A stretch of 64,000 nucleotides of DNA from Turnera subulata (taxonomy: Eukaryota; Streptophyta; Magnoliopsida; Malpighiales; Passifloraceae): contig JAKUCV010004788.1 of NCBI GenBank assembly GCA_028386065.3, positions 44,399-108,398 on the forward strand, written 5' to 3'. Positions 53,965-64,000 of the stretch are shown piece by piece. Positions within the stretch are counted from its first letter, which is position 1, and each line of letters begins with the position of its first letter. The position numbers and the translations under genes are program-made. Below the pieces are notes generated by a model that worked only from the letters and a program-made list of their open reading frames with translations, was not told the DNA's origin and searched no databases.

Positions 53965-55529
53965 TGAGAAAAAAGTTTTTTATGTCCTTAAACTTTATCG
54001 ATTTTGCATTTGTTATCCCTCCTCGTTTATTTTTACTCATGTTGTCCCTCAAGTTACATTTTACCGGGTCATGTTATCCTTTTTCCATACTATAGCCAGT
54101 TGCGTGGTGGGACCCATTAGCAACCCATTTATTTAATACTTTACTCCAATTTTTCCAAAAACTTAATTTCTAGAAACCTTTTTTTAAAAATTAAGTAAAT
54201 CACTTTTTTTAATAATTAGAAACCAACTTGTTCTTTCCTCAACAGTGCGACAGCATCACCAGTTGACCACCTTCAAGCGGAACTTCGATCTAAACCTAAA
54301 TATACCATACAAATCCATCAGCACATTGGCAACAAAACAGATTCTAAGTAACCATTTAGGCATAAAATCGTAGACTCAATTCCAAATCTAAAGTCTTAAT
54401 ACAACAACAAAAAAACAAAGAAGCTTCACAACTCGAAAGACCATTTTCAGGGCCAAAATGAAACCTCGCAAACCCAGAATTGGGGCCCCACCATCGCTGC
54501 AACTGTCACCACCGTGGGCGGCCCTCCTACTGCCGTTGGGATCGTCCGATTATTGGACCCATCTGCAATAGACATTGCAGCGCATGTGTTCAAACCCATA
54601 AGGAATAAAAAGAAGTAGACAAACATCGAGTAGAAGAGGAACAAGAGAAAAAGAAAAGAAAGGAAAGAAGAAGGAGCGACATGGCGACTTACCTGAGCGG
54701 CGGCAACGCGAGCTCTGGCTCCCTCCTCAAATCCCACGCACGGTGTCGAGGGGTCCTCGAATTCGCTCCTCTCGGGTCCCTTGTCGTCTCCCCTTCGTCA
54801 GATGAGCCACCAAAAATGGCGGAGGCGGAGGGATTTTGTTGGGCGGCAACTGCGGCTTTGCAGAGGTGGGCAACACAGAATTCGTCGCGCTCGTGGTTGC
54901 AGGCAGGGTAAGCGCCGCACTGCGCCACCGCCCTCCTATTTGAGCTCCTCCACAGCCTCACGCAGCCTCTCCTCGGCCTCTTCGGAGGCGGCGCTCTTAG
55001 ATCCGTGAGCTCGGCCACCTCACCAGATTTATCACTATCACCCCCGTGTTGAAGCAACAGGACATCACGTGCAAGGTGTAGTCCACAGCCAGATTCTCAA
55101 GTCAATCAGTGGTTGATGATCCGTGTTTTCTTTCATGCGATTTATCTAATTCAAATGATAGTTTTGGAAATTTTGGAAGAAAAGAAAAAGTTTATTTAAT
55201 ACGAAGTCGTTTTAAATCGCATGCTCCCAGTTTGTAATTAGTGTGTGGGCCCACCTTTTTTAATTACAAAAACCACTGATTTATTTTAATCTAACAGGGT
55301 AGGAAATTTTTGGGGAGAAATAAAATAGAACAAATAATTTAAAAATAGATAGGTCGTGGGCCCTAAGGGACACATGTCAGTATCATGACAATGTACCGGT
55401 TATAAACTGTAAAAAGGACAATATGTCCCGGTAAATTATGAATTAAGGGACAATATGAGTGAAAATAAAAGAAGAGGGACAACAAATGCAAAATCGATAA
55501 AGTGGAGGGACAGAAAAAACTATTTACTC
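53965..55529. mobile_element. Pack-MULE-like non-autonomous element (1565 bp)
   Basis: Exact 9-bp duplication GTAAAAAAA at 53956-53964 and 55530-55538. Long inverted ends: the left has ACTTTATCGATTTTGCATTT (from about 53990) and the right, reverse complemented, has the same words, with similarity over about 110 bp including TTACCGGG. The interior (54240-55080) is GC-rich with gene-like ORFs on the minus strand (55057-54689, 122 codons; 54737-54447, 96 codons with a hydrophobic segment). No transposase. The GC-rich interior is probably captured host-gene sequence, not identified. Confidence 0.75.
54447..55057 (-). pseudogene. Unidentified gene fragment inside the Pack-MULE-like element
   Basis: Two overlapping minus-strand frames. 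The first (55057-54689) is Arg/Pro-rich with CGAYPACNHERDEFCVAHLC and AAQQNPSASAIFGGSSDEGE. The second (54737-54447) contains a long hydrophobic segment (FLSFLFLLFLFYSMFVYFFL). No known family is recognised. GC content is far above the flanking DNA, suggesting capture. Confidence 0.35.
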
Positions 55530-56041
55530 GTAAAAAAATTGATACTTAAGTGATCTAGTTAATTAATTAATGGATTTTAGCCCCCCGCCATTCCTGTACC
55601 ATTCGATTTGGTTCTTTTATATACCTGTACTTTTTTTTAGTTCCATCTTATACCTATACTATTTAAATCCGTTCTTTTGTATCCTCCCGTCAATCCGGCT
55701 CCCGTCAATCCGGCCAAATGGGAATAGTGCTACCATCAAGTACTGCCAGGTGGTATTGCCATGTGGAATTTTCTGTGGGCCCCACTAATAGAAAATTTTT
55801 TGAAAAAATACAATTTTAAAAATGGGAAAAATAATTAAAGGTTAATTAAGAATAAAATTTAAACTAACGTGATTGTTAATTTAAAAAAAAAAAACCCTAT
55901 TATTTAAGCACCCAACCCCATCCTTTTCATTTTTGTTTACTGTCTTCTCTAGTCTCATTCTTCATCAGTGTCGCTTCTTGCTCTTCACTTTCTTCTCCTC
56001 TCTCATTCTTTCTCCATCCCTTAACCCATTTTCCACTAACC

Positions 56042-56596
56042 ATGTCAGCCTCTTTTAATTCGTCATGGTCTCCCAAAACTTCACCACGATTATCATTACA
56101 AGGATATAACAAGCGCATTACATTAGTTGGAAAACAACGACCCCATTATGACTATGATGGTGCTCCGATTAATTGCTATTGTGGGGTGAAGACTGGAAGG
56201 TGGAATTCATGCACTGATGCACATCCTGCAATGCGATTCCACAGGTGCAACAAATGTAAATTTATTATGTTTATAGACAATGATGTGACAGGTTGGGTTG
56301 CAGAAGTGATTAGAGGGTTGCGTGATAGAGAAAGAGAATTGTTTGAAGCAAATCAAAGAATGGAAGGTGAGATACAAAAGCATGTTACCTGTAGTGCAGA
56401 TTTGGCAGCACGTCTTGAGAAGCTGGAGATTGAAACAAGTAGGCTTGTGGGTGAACAAGATGCTCTCTTGTTGGAGAAGAAAGAGTTGGAGATGAAATTT
56501 GCAGAATTACAGAGTGCTCATGCGTCAAAAAGAAGAATTCTCATTTGTGGAATTATTGTTGTTTGCTTTGTCCTCTATGTGAACAAGGGCATTTAA
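56042..56596 (+). CDS. GRF zinc-finger, coiled-coil, membrane-anchored protein of MULE 2 (184 aa)
   Basis: ATG at 56042 after a CT-rich leader; intact to TAA at 56594-56596. Residues 40-85 form a GRF-type zinc finger (INCYCGVKTGRWNSC, RFHRCNKCKFIMFID, GW). Residues 90-165 form a long helical segment with heptads (RDRERELFEANQRMEGEIQK, LAARLEKLEIETSRL, LEKKELEMKFAELQS). The last 20 residues are a single hydrophobic segment (ILICGIIVVCFVLYV), a likely tail anchor. The same layout occurs in MULE 1. GRF fingers bind single-stranded nucleic acid or protein in other contexts. A role as a mudrB-like partner of the transposase is inference. Confidence 0.75.
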   Translation: MSASFNSSWSPKTSPRLSLQGYNKRITLVGKQRPHYDYDGAPINCYCGVKTGRWNSCTDAHPAMRFHRCNKCKFIMFIDNDVTGWVAEVIRGLRDRERELFEANQRMEGEIQKHVTCSADLAARLEKLEIETSRLVGEQDALLLEKKELEMKFAELQSAHASKRRILICGIIVVCFVLYVNKGI

Positions 56597-57163
56597 ACCT
56601 ATCTTAGTGAAGATTACTGGTACTCTTATGTAGTTTTGTTGTAATTTGTTTTTAGTGAAGCCTATGGAATTTCAGACACCAACAAAAGAAATCTGTAATC
56701 TATACCTTCTTTTTCTGTTGGCAAATCATCTAATCTGATCTAAGCAGTGATGTTCCTAAATTAATTTAAAGGGACAAAGTAAGTTGGGTATAATTCAAAG
56801 AAGGTTGTTTGTTTTAATACTAGTGATTTGCAATGATCTGTGTTCAGATCTTGTCCAACATGGGACCATTTAGTTACGCCTTAATGGAAGTTTGTACAGA
56901 AGAGAATAAAACTGGAGGTAGCGTCTGGTTGTATTTAGAGAGGACATGACTGGGATATTTTCTTTGTGATGATATATACACCAATTTCTATCAATGAAAG
57001 TTGAATTTATTCTCTAACCCAACTGCCTATAATTTATCTGTGAAAGCTTTGAATTATTTAAATACACTAAATTAGTGTGTCGTATAGAGATTGGGTACTA
57101 TGAAATTTTAATTTCTTCTTTTAGATGATCTGAACAAAATAGTTGCATTGTGTGAAAGAACAA

Positions 57164-58351
57164 GGGTTAATGGTATAATTGGTACCCGAACTCTTTCATA
57201 TTCGTCAATTATATACCCCAACTTTTTTTCCCGTCAACTATATGCCTGTACTTTTGAAATTTGGTCAATCGTATACCCCGGGCAGCATTTTGATGACGTG
57301 GCATGCTGCCCGCCAATAACTTGTGTTAGTTTTCCCCCTACATTTCAAATTTAATCTTGTAGGTCCATCAAAATTATACAATTAAGTCCTCAAATTTTTA
57401 TTTTATTCAATCAAATCCTTTTTTAAGAACGATAATACTTTAGTTTAAATTTTTAGTGTTATGCATAATTATTAATTTTGCAATATTTAATGTTATAATT
57501 CTATCTTATGTACGATTAATTTTAATTAATTACTAAGTAATAATTTTTTGAGAAAAATTACTAAATTATAATTAATCACAAAAGGAAATAAAAAAATCAA
57601 TACTCTTGTAAAAGTCTTGTACAATAATAATAATAATAATAATAATTATAATTATAATTATAATAATTTACTGTATGTAGTTAGTTACATCAAATTTAAT
57701 AATATTCATATACAATTTAATTATAAAAATTTATTATTTTTGTGCACCTTAAAATATTTCCTAACTTTGTAATTTTCTAATTTTGCTAGTGGTGCTAGCT
57801 GTTGGGCTATGAATTATATTTCAAACTTTTTATTGCTTTTATACACGGCAAGTGGGACCACTTTTTCATTATTTTTCAAATTTTAAATTCTTATATTGTT
57901 AAAATTAATAAAGTAAAATATATTCTTTATGTATTGAAACATTCATAAGTAATTACAATTAAGTAATATAATTGAATGATTCTTATGACTATGTACTATA
58001 TCCACATTAATTTATAAATATAACTAGTTGTGTATTACAAAAATTATTATAAAAAAATTATTATATGCCTATTATTTTAATAAAAATATTATTATGCACT
58101 AAAAATAATTTAGGAATCAAATATTGTGTAAATAATAATTATATATAATATTAAGGAATAATTCTAAATAACAAAAAATATATGTACTAAATTGTATACT
58201 AATATAGGATTTATATGATTAATTTAGAAACTCAGGGACTAAATTGCAACCTACCATTAACGGGCAGCACTCCAAGTCATCAAAGTGCTGCCCGAGGTAT
58301 ACGATTGACGCAAACTCACAAAGTTCAGGTACATAATTGACGGAAAAAATA
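57164..58351. mobile_element. MULE-type non-autonomous element nested in MULE 2
   Basis: The left end GGGTTAATGGTATAATTGG continues into blocks CGTCAATTATATACCC, TTTTTTTCCCGTCAACTATA, GTCAATCGTATACC and CGGGCAGCATTTTGATGAC. The right end holds the inverted counterpart (TTTTTTCCGTCAATTATG, GTCAATCGTATACCTCGG, GCAGCACTTTGATGACTTGG). The right side lacks about 55 bp of the outermost sequence, so no target duplication can be shown. The interior is AT-rich and non-coding. Confidence 0.6.
57620..57662. repeat. (AAT)n microsatellite
   Basis: ACAATAATAATAATAATAAT followed by ATTATA repeats, within the AT-rich interior of the nested element. Confidence 0.8.
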
Positions 58352-58480
58352 GCTTTACATTGGGCGCAAATATCATGGTAGATAGGGTCCAATATGGAGA
58401 GACAGTTAAGAGAGAATGAAATTGAAAAGTAGTTTACAGAAAAAATGATCAAAACAACACTGTCCACTCCCAATTGCATA

Positions 58481-61170
58481 TCAGTTCTTTGGCTTCTTCA
58501 GGTTACGGTTGTTGTGTGCTTGAGTTGAACTTGGCCGCTTCCCACTATTCTTTGGGGCATTGTCAAGTGAGAGTGATGTGCTTCTACCAAATGCCACAGT
58601 TGTGATATTTGTAGACACTTGCTTCCTTGTTTGTATATTGTGACGCCCAACGAAGAAATTACAAGCTATGTCCTTGTTATCCATTATTTTATCCCAGATT
58701 TTTGGCCCCAACTTGTCTCTAAATTTTGGTTTTGGAAATTTTCTTCTTTCTACAATTCTTTTCATTACCAGTTTCCGAATGAACTCCATCATAGACACAA
58801 TACTCATGAATTTGGCCTCTATAGTCCATGCATTAAAAGTCTCACTCATGTTATTGTCCACTGCATCACATTTGGTCTTAGTATCTATGAATCCTTTACA
58901 CCAAAATTCTGGACTTACCTCTTCCAATTCTGCCTTTGCACCTTCTGACTCCAATTCCTCAGTGAAATCAGGCACACAAGTAGCCCTGCAGATTCTCCAG
59001 AATTGAACATGTAATTCATCACCATTCCATGTCTTTCTCCACTTTGCAAAAATGTGTCTCGCGCAACGCCTGTGTTCAGCATGTGGCATCAATTCATGTA
59101 CGGCTACAATTAGGCCCTGTATAATCCAATCCAACACAGTAAATGTTATAAGTACTTGTAGAAATTTATAATGTCATAAATGTAAAAATTAATAATTTCA
59201 TAAATGTAATAATTTATAATGTCATAAATATAATAATTAATCCCTTCCCAATTTGTATATTTGCTTTAAGTCTGTTCCCAACCTACAATTTGTAGCTGCT
59301 TGGTTCAATAGGATTTTCTTCTTTTGTTAGACATGTATATTAAGAAGACCTTGCTAAATCATTGCAACCATGCTCAAAAGAAATAATGGAAAAAGGGTAA
59401 AGCTAACCAATTTTGGATGTTTTTCATTGTGTTTTCAATTTAGGTTATAACTTAACCGATTTTGGATGTTTCCCATTGTCTACAGACTTGGTAATTATTT
59501 CGATTGTATTGACATATAGTTAAACTTACAAAGTCATGAGGTTACATAGTTACGTACCTTTTGTTGGTCGCTAATGAAGGTCCACTTGTGTCCTAACCCA
59601 CATGTTATATTAAGATCTCCCATCAAGGCAATTAAGAAATTCTTCCATGTTTCTTTCCTTTCGTAGTTTACCACACACCATGCTATCGGGTTCATTTGAT
59701 TGTTAGCGTCCCTTCCCACATCTGATAGAATTTGACTAGTAAATGGTCCTTTGAGGAAACAACCATCAAGCCCAATGACTTGCCTATAACCTTCTAAGAA
59801 ACCCCACCTCACAGCATCAAAACAAACATACATCGACTGAAAATTTCCTTCTGCTGACGAATGCAAATGGATGCTACTTCCTGGATTACTTTGTCTCAAC
59901 TCCTCAGCATAATCCTCAAGCCTATTAAATTCGGCCATTACATCCCCACGATAATGCTTAAAAACTCCTATTTTTGAATTTCTACACTATTTCTCAGATA
60001 CCTTAAACTTTAGCTTTGTTTTCACATCCAACTTCATCTCTCATCTGCTCATCTTCAAAGTTAGCTTGGCTTTGGTTTCAATGAAATGCTCTGCCAAAAT
60101 CCTATATGTTAACCTGGTGTTCACAGAAGCCTTGCCGCAAGCTTCGTTGTGTGGTGATGACAATGTCTTCATGAACCATCTTCTAGTTCTGCCATGTGCA
60201 GAAACATGCATACGCCACTTGCAACTACTCTTACAACATTTAGCAGTAATTTTATCACATGCATCCTTCAAAATTTTTAAATCCTTTCTCTCAACTATAG
60301 AATGCTTCAAAATAGTTTGCTTAACCTGTGCCTTATTAAGAAACAACATAGGACATTGGGAATATGGTTTAGCTCCATTTTAATCATAGCTAACAATGTT
60401 GGACTTCACCCACAGTGCATCATCTTCATCTTCATTGCATGAGATGTAACTACCCTGCTCATCTGAACCAAAACTCTGCTCCTTATTATCTTCTCCCATG
60501 TTCGTTTGGACATTTATACCACAATATCCCATCCTTCACCCTCATTTACACCCATATTTATGCCACTGCCATCATTATTGTCATTTCTGAAAAGACCCTC
60601 AGCATTGTTACCACTGACCTCACCCAAAACTGTAGGGACAGCAGCAACATCACGACTTGCTTTTTCCTAATTTTCTTCTTTAATTCCAAATACATTTGTA
60701 ATTCTTCTTCCTCATCATCAGTTAAGTATTTACCAACTACCAAATTATCATCCTCATTGTTATTTTCTTCTTCCAAAGCAGCTTCTTCCTCATCATCTTC
60801 GTAATTGTCATCCTCGCTGTCATCTTCCCAACAGTCATCCTTTGCTGCCATCTTCCCCACTGTCATCCTTGCTGTCATCATCCTCACTGTCCTCATTAAC
60901 ATCAACCACATTACTCCCTTCTAACTCAACTCCTGCACCACCAACCTCATCAATACCTTTACCTTTAATGTCAACCACCTCTGATATTCCTTTATGTGAA
61001 TTAACTTTTGTAGAACCCAACCTCTACCCTTGCTCATTAATGCCAGGCCTTGCACACGCTTCTTCTGGGGTTTCTACCAACAAAGGGTGAATTGTATTTC
61101 TATGTTCAACATACAACTCAATGCAATCGGATCTTTCTGCCACTTCTATCAACCCAACAATAGTGTTGCT
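58481..61170 (-). pseudogene. MURA-type transposase of MULE 2, with a retained intron
   Basis: N-terminal acidic region (61170-60558) with VAERSDCIELYVEHRN and a long Asp/Glu stretch. MuDR domain (60349-60041): ERKDLKILKDACDKITAKCC with KSSCKWRMHVSAHG. Core (59938-59534): GYRQVIGLDGCFLKGPFTSQ and VGRDANNQMNPIAWCVV with WTFISDQQK. A canonical intron 59557-59117 (AAG/GTACGT ... TTATACAG/GG) joins SDQQK to GLIVAVHELMPHAEHRRCA. The C-terminal part (59116-58481) has MSETFNAWTIEAK and ends in a basic tail KKPKN. A TAG near 59990 and a frame change near 60041 break the N-terminal half. Confidence 0.85.
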
Positions 61171-61732
61171 ATTATTAGCCAAAACATGTGTTAAGTGCTT
61201 AATTAAGTAATTAATTAAGACTGATCTTGTTTAGTATATTTTTGATGAGTATTCAATGGTTATATTATTATTTTGATGATTAACAAACAATATGAAAAGC
61301 CCTTGTGTGTTTTAAGCATTTGCAGAAAATTTGGTTTCTGGCAGAAACCAAATACCTGAAGATTTGGCTTCAGCGTGGCTTTTCCGCGAACCAAAACGTC
61401 ACTGTTTGGGCAGTTGGAGAAGTGGTACAGAAAAGTAGCTGACTTTTGTGCAATTAAAACAACGGATTTACTTAGCCTCCAAGAGTCAACTAACGGTCAG
61501 AAAAGTGGTCCTCACACTCTCTTTCATGCCATCAACGAGTTGGTGGTCCTCATTTCCATTTTTAGAGAAAAATTTTTGATGATTGAAGAACAATTTCTGC
61601 CCAAGTAATTACCAGTTTTTGTTCAGCCAACAGCCAAATGTTGACAGTTCTAAAATGAAGAAAGAAGTCAACTTGTGCGCCAGCTGGAAGCAATCTAGCC
61701 ATTGAAAGACACTCCTCCCTATCCTTAGAATC

Positions 61733-61763
61733 TATAAATAGAGGATTGAAGAATCTATAAATA
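61733..61763 (+). promoter_or_regulatory. Duplicated TATA box in LTR of SIRE-like element 2
   Basis: TATAAATAGAGGATTGAAG occurs twice in tandem (TATAAATA at 61733 and 61756). Confidence 0.7.
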
Positions 61764-62240
61764 GAGGATTGAAGCCTCACAGTAAATTAACCTAGCCATT
61801 CAAGAGATTCTAAGTTGAGAAAAGAGCTTACCTTGTGAGATATTCTTGTGCTTAATTTGTGTAACTTCTTGAGTGAGTCACTCTTGAAGCTTTGCCTTGG
61901 GAAAAGTTGTAATCAGCAGGATTAGGGGATAATCTTGTTGGATAGACAAAGCTAGGTTCTGCTTTGGGTTAGGTTTAGCAAGTTCAGCCCGCAAAAACTT
62001 GTGTATCATAGGTTATTTGGCTTGCCTGTAAAAGCCAAATTAGTGGATAGTTTAGAAATCCTAAAGGGGGGACCTTTAGGTAGTGGATGTACTCCTGAGT
62101 GGGGAACCACTATAAATTCCTTGTGTCCATTACTTTTTTGTCTTCATCCTTGCATTTTCACTTAAGTTTAACATTTAGCTTCTGTGTCGAGCCAAATCTC
62201 TGAAAAGCCGAAAAAGAGGAAAAGCTAATTCAACCCCCCT

Positions 62241-62269
<29 letters not shown>
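62241..62269 (+). repeat. 29-base C homopolymer in the LTR
   Basis: Flanked by CCCCCCT and TCCCC. The related LTR at 35282 has only CCCCCCC at the equivalent place (minus strand), so this is an expanded version of a conserved C-rich motif, or a sequencing artefact in length. Confidence 0.85.
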
Positions 62270-62272
<3 letters not shown>

Positions 62273-62293
62273 CCGCTTTTCTGGGCCAACAAT

Positions 62294-62305
62294 TAGTAGC
62301 GGAGT
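62294..62305 (+). other. Primer binding site of SIRE-like element 2
   Basis: TAGTAGCGGAGT, 2 nt after the LTR end, a two-base variant of the TGGTAGCGGAGC site of the other elements. Confidence 0.55.
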
Positions 62306-62348
62306 TACGTTCTCAATCAAGTGGATTAACCTCCAGAGAGAAAGATCA

Positions 62349-63996
62349 TGGCTTTTGAAGGTACAAGTGTCACCATAGCTCCATACTTTGATGGCGTGAA
62401 CTTTGACTATTGGAAGTTTAGGATGAAGATCTTCCTTGAAGGGAAAGATCTTGAGATGTGGAATATTGTTCAGAGTCCCTATGTCAGACCTCAAAGAGAC
62501 ATGCAATTCTGGTCTGAAGATGAGCTAAGGAGAGTTAAGCTTGATGCAGAAGCCAAAAATATACTATTTTATGGTATAAGTAAAAGTGTGTTTCAAAGAG
62601 TTAGCTTCTTTGTGTCACACATGAAGGAACCAACCATGTAAAGGAGTCTCGGCTTAATTGCCTAATGAGGGAATATGAGCTTTTCCAAATGGCTGCTGGA
62701 GAAACTGTGCAAGAAATGGATACATGCTTCACCATTCTTTGCAATGGTTTAGCTCTACTTGGTAGGCCCGTCACTCATAGAGATAAAGTGGAAAAGATCC
62801 TTAGATCTCTACCTAAGGAGTGGGAGCCAAAGGTCACAACTATTGAAGAAGCTCAGAATCTGAACGTTCTCACCTATGATGAGCTCATTGGCAAGCTTAT
62901 TGTTCATGGCTCTAAGCTGGAACCAAAAGAACCAAAGAAGAAAGATTTGGCTCTTAAGGCGGACCAAGAGTCTAGTGATGAGTACAATGATGCGGATATG
63001 GCACTGATCACCAGGAAGTTTGTCAAATTTCTTTGAAAGAGGAAGCAAATGAAAGGAAAGAGCTTCCAAGGTGAAAAATCAAGTGAACAAAAGAAATACT
63101 CACCTGTGTGTTTTGGCGGCAATCGTCCGGGCCATATCAAGTTAGAATGTCCATACCAAAAAGCCAAATCTGATTTCCCTAGAAACAAAAGAAAGAAGGC
63201 TATGTCGGCATGGGATGATTTGGATTCATCAAGTGACTTTGATTCTAATGAAGCAGTAAATCTATGCTTAATGGCTCGAGAAGATGATGAGGTAAATGAT
63301 TCTCTTGACTATACTTTTGATGAACTTCAAGATGCATTTGAAGAATTGCATGATAAGTATGAGCAAGCACTTAGGAAGAATGCTTCATATAAGAAACGTA
63401 TTGATCTGCTTGAATTTTATCACGCATCTCACAAAACTACATATGAAACTCTTGAGCGTGCACATGCTGAAAGTTTGTCTATTTGTGAGTCATTAAAGAA
63501 AGAGAAACTTGCTGCTTAAAACGCATACGAAGATCTTGAGAAAAAGCTAGCTAGTAATTTGAGCAACTGTGAAGAGATGATTCAAAATAATGATGCTCTA
63601 AAGGCTGAAGTAGATGATCTAAAATGTTCTCTAGAGAAGTTTACTAATGGAAGAGATAGCCTGAGTATGTTGCTAGGATACCAAAGGCATTCACTAGATA
63701 AAAGTGGAATAGGCGCTACATATATGGCTTTTATCAAGCCAAATCTGCCAGTTAAATTTGTCAAAGCTGAATCTAAATCACAATATAGACCTAGATATCA
63801 TGGACATCCTAGGCAGGGACATCATGAGCACTCACATAGACCTGATATCACATGCTATTACTATGGAAATGTTGGTCATATGATCAGATCATGCTTTCAT
63901 AGAAAGAGAAACAATTATGTTAAATATATTTGGGTTCTGAAAGGAGCCAAATCTAACCCTAATGGACCCAAGTTTGTTTGGGTACCTAAAACTTGA
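62349..63996 (+). pseudogene. SIRE-like gag (element 2), with stops and damaged zinc knuckles
   Basis: ATG at 62349 (MAFEGTSVTIAPYFDGVNFD). A frameshift near 62600 shifts the capsid into the frame that runs VKESRLNCLMREYELFQM. TGA near 63034 and TAA at 63517-63519 interrupt an otherwise continuous frame to 63996. Knuckle 1 reads CFGGNRPGHIKLEC and knuckle 2 CYYYGNVGHMIRSC, each lacking the second Cys of CX2C. Between them lie a helical segment (DELQDAFEELHDKYEQAL) and a long coiled coil. It ends KFVWVPKT like the gag of the other SIRE-like element (KKIWVPKSH). Confidence 0.88.
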
Positions 63997-64000
63997 TCAT

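Larger units (their letters stand above)
55565..61180. mobile_element. MuDR-like element 2 (MULE), approximate limits
   Basis: A MULE-like terminal stretch near 55569 (TGGATTTTAGCCCCCCGCC, then repeated 'ACCTGTACT'/'ACCTATACT' and CCCGTCAATCCGGC blocks) is followed by a plus-strand GRF zinc-finger gene and a minus-strand MURA transposase. The right inverted end was not found; the SIRE-like LTR begins near 61189. Another MULE-type repeat is nested at about 57164-58351. Confidence 0.6.
61189..62291 (+). repeat. 5' LTR of SIRE-like element 2
   Basis: The right end is firm (GGGCCAACA). It contains two TATA boxes at 61733 and 61756 in a 23-bp tandem duplication, and a 29-base C run near its end. 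No AACATCGATGTT copies. Confidence 0.65.
61189..64000 (+). mobile_element. SIRE-like copia element 2, 5' part (continues past the window)
   Basis: The 5' LTR ends CCAACA at 62291, then a primer-site-like sequence, then gag with the SIRE layout (capsid, knuckle, coiled coil, knuckle, VWVPKT end). The pol genes lie beyond the window. The LTR start TGTTAAGTGC at 61189 is a guess based on the expected TGTT start. Confidence 0.8.

Noticed and set aside
60415..60804. Ser-rich plus-strand ORF opposite the MULE 2 transposase
   Set aside because: Antisense of the acidic Asp/Glu stretch of the transposase; a shadow frame.

Overview
This window is nuclear DNA of a flowering plant, probably a eudicot; the species cannot be read from it. 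The evidence is the contents: Ty3/gypsy and Ty1/copia LTR retrotransposons of plant type, Helitron, MULE and PIF/Harbinger DNA transposons, plant GT-AG introns and AT-rich spacers. I found no rRNA, tRNA, CRISPR array or complete ordinary housekeeping gene. It is a nest of transposable elements of different ages with a few host-gene fragments.

Layout. 1-6380: a non-autonomous long-LTR (LARD-like) Ty3-type element. Its left LTR runs off the window. The interior has no gag or pol, only two genes on the opposite strand. It sits inside the helicase gene of a decayed Helitron (RepHel 6381-10700; RPA-like gene 17561-19167, same strand). Between those parts are a 211-bp MITE with 9-bp target duplication, synaptotagmin gene fragments, an F-box-like scrap and tandem gypsy RNase H fragments. 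20930-22250 is a PIF/Harbinger transposase relic. 23940-25298 is the 3' end of another gypsy element.

25299-36575: a nearly complete SIRE-like copia element on the minus strand, with gag, protease-integrase, RT-RNase H, an env-position ORF, 1.2-1.3 kb LTRs and a 5-bp target duplication ATTTC. It also carries a plus-strand accessory gene and arrays of a perfect 12-bp palindrome. 36582-37929 plus 46613-47250 is an older copia element split by a Tekay-like chromovirus (37930-46612, target duplication AATAT). 47255-53960: a MuDR-like MULE with a GRF zinc-finger gene and an intron-containing transposase. 53965-55529: a non-autonomous Pack-MULE-like element. 55565-61180: a second MULE of the same gene layout, with another MULE-type repeat nested in it. 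61189-64000: the 5' LTR and gag of a second SIRE-like copia element.

The most interesting content is a pair of homologous, uninterrupted 227-residue genes (1088-1771 minus; 29511-30194 plus). They lie in two unrelated retrotransposon superfamilies, each antisense to its host element, and each has a TATA box about 100 bp upstream. About 66% of residues match by my count, with mostly silent codon changes in the stretch I compared. The C-terminal part resembles the start of a LINE endonuclease domain. Second, the SIRE-like element carries doublets of AACATCGATGTT, copies 20-21 bp apart, upstream of both its LTR promoter and the promoter of its env-position gene. This suggests a shared cis-regulatory or RNA-hairpin module.
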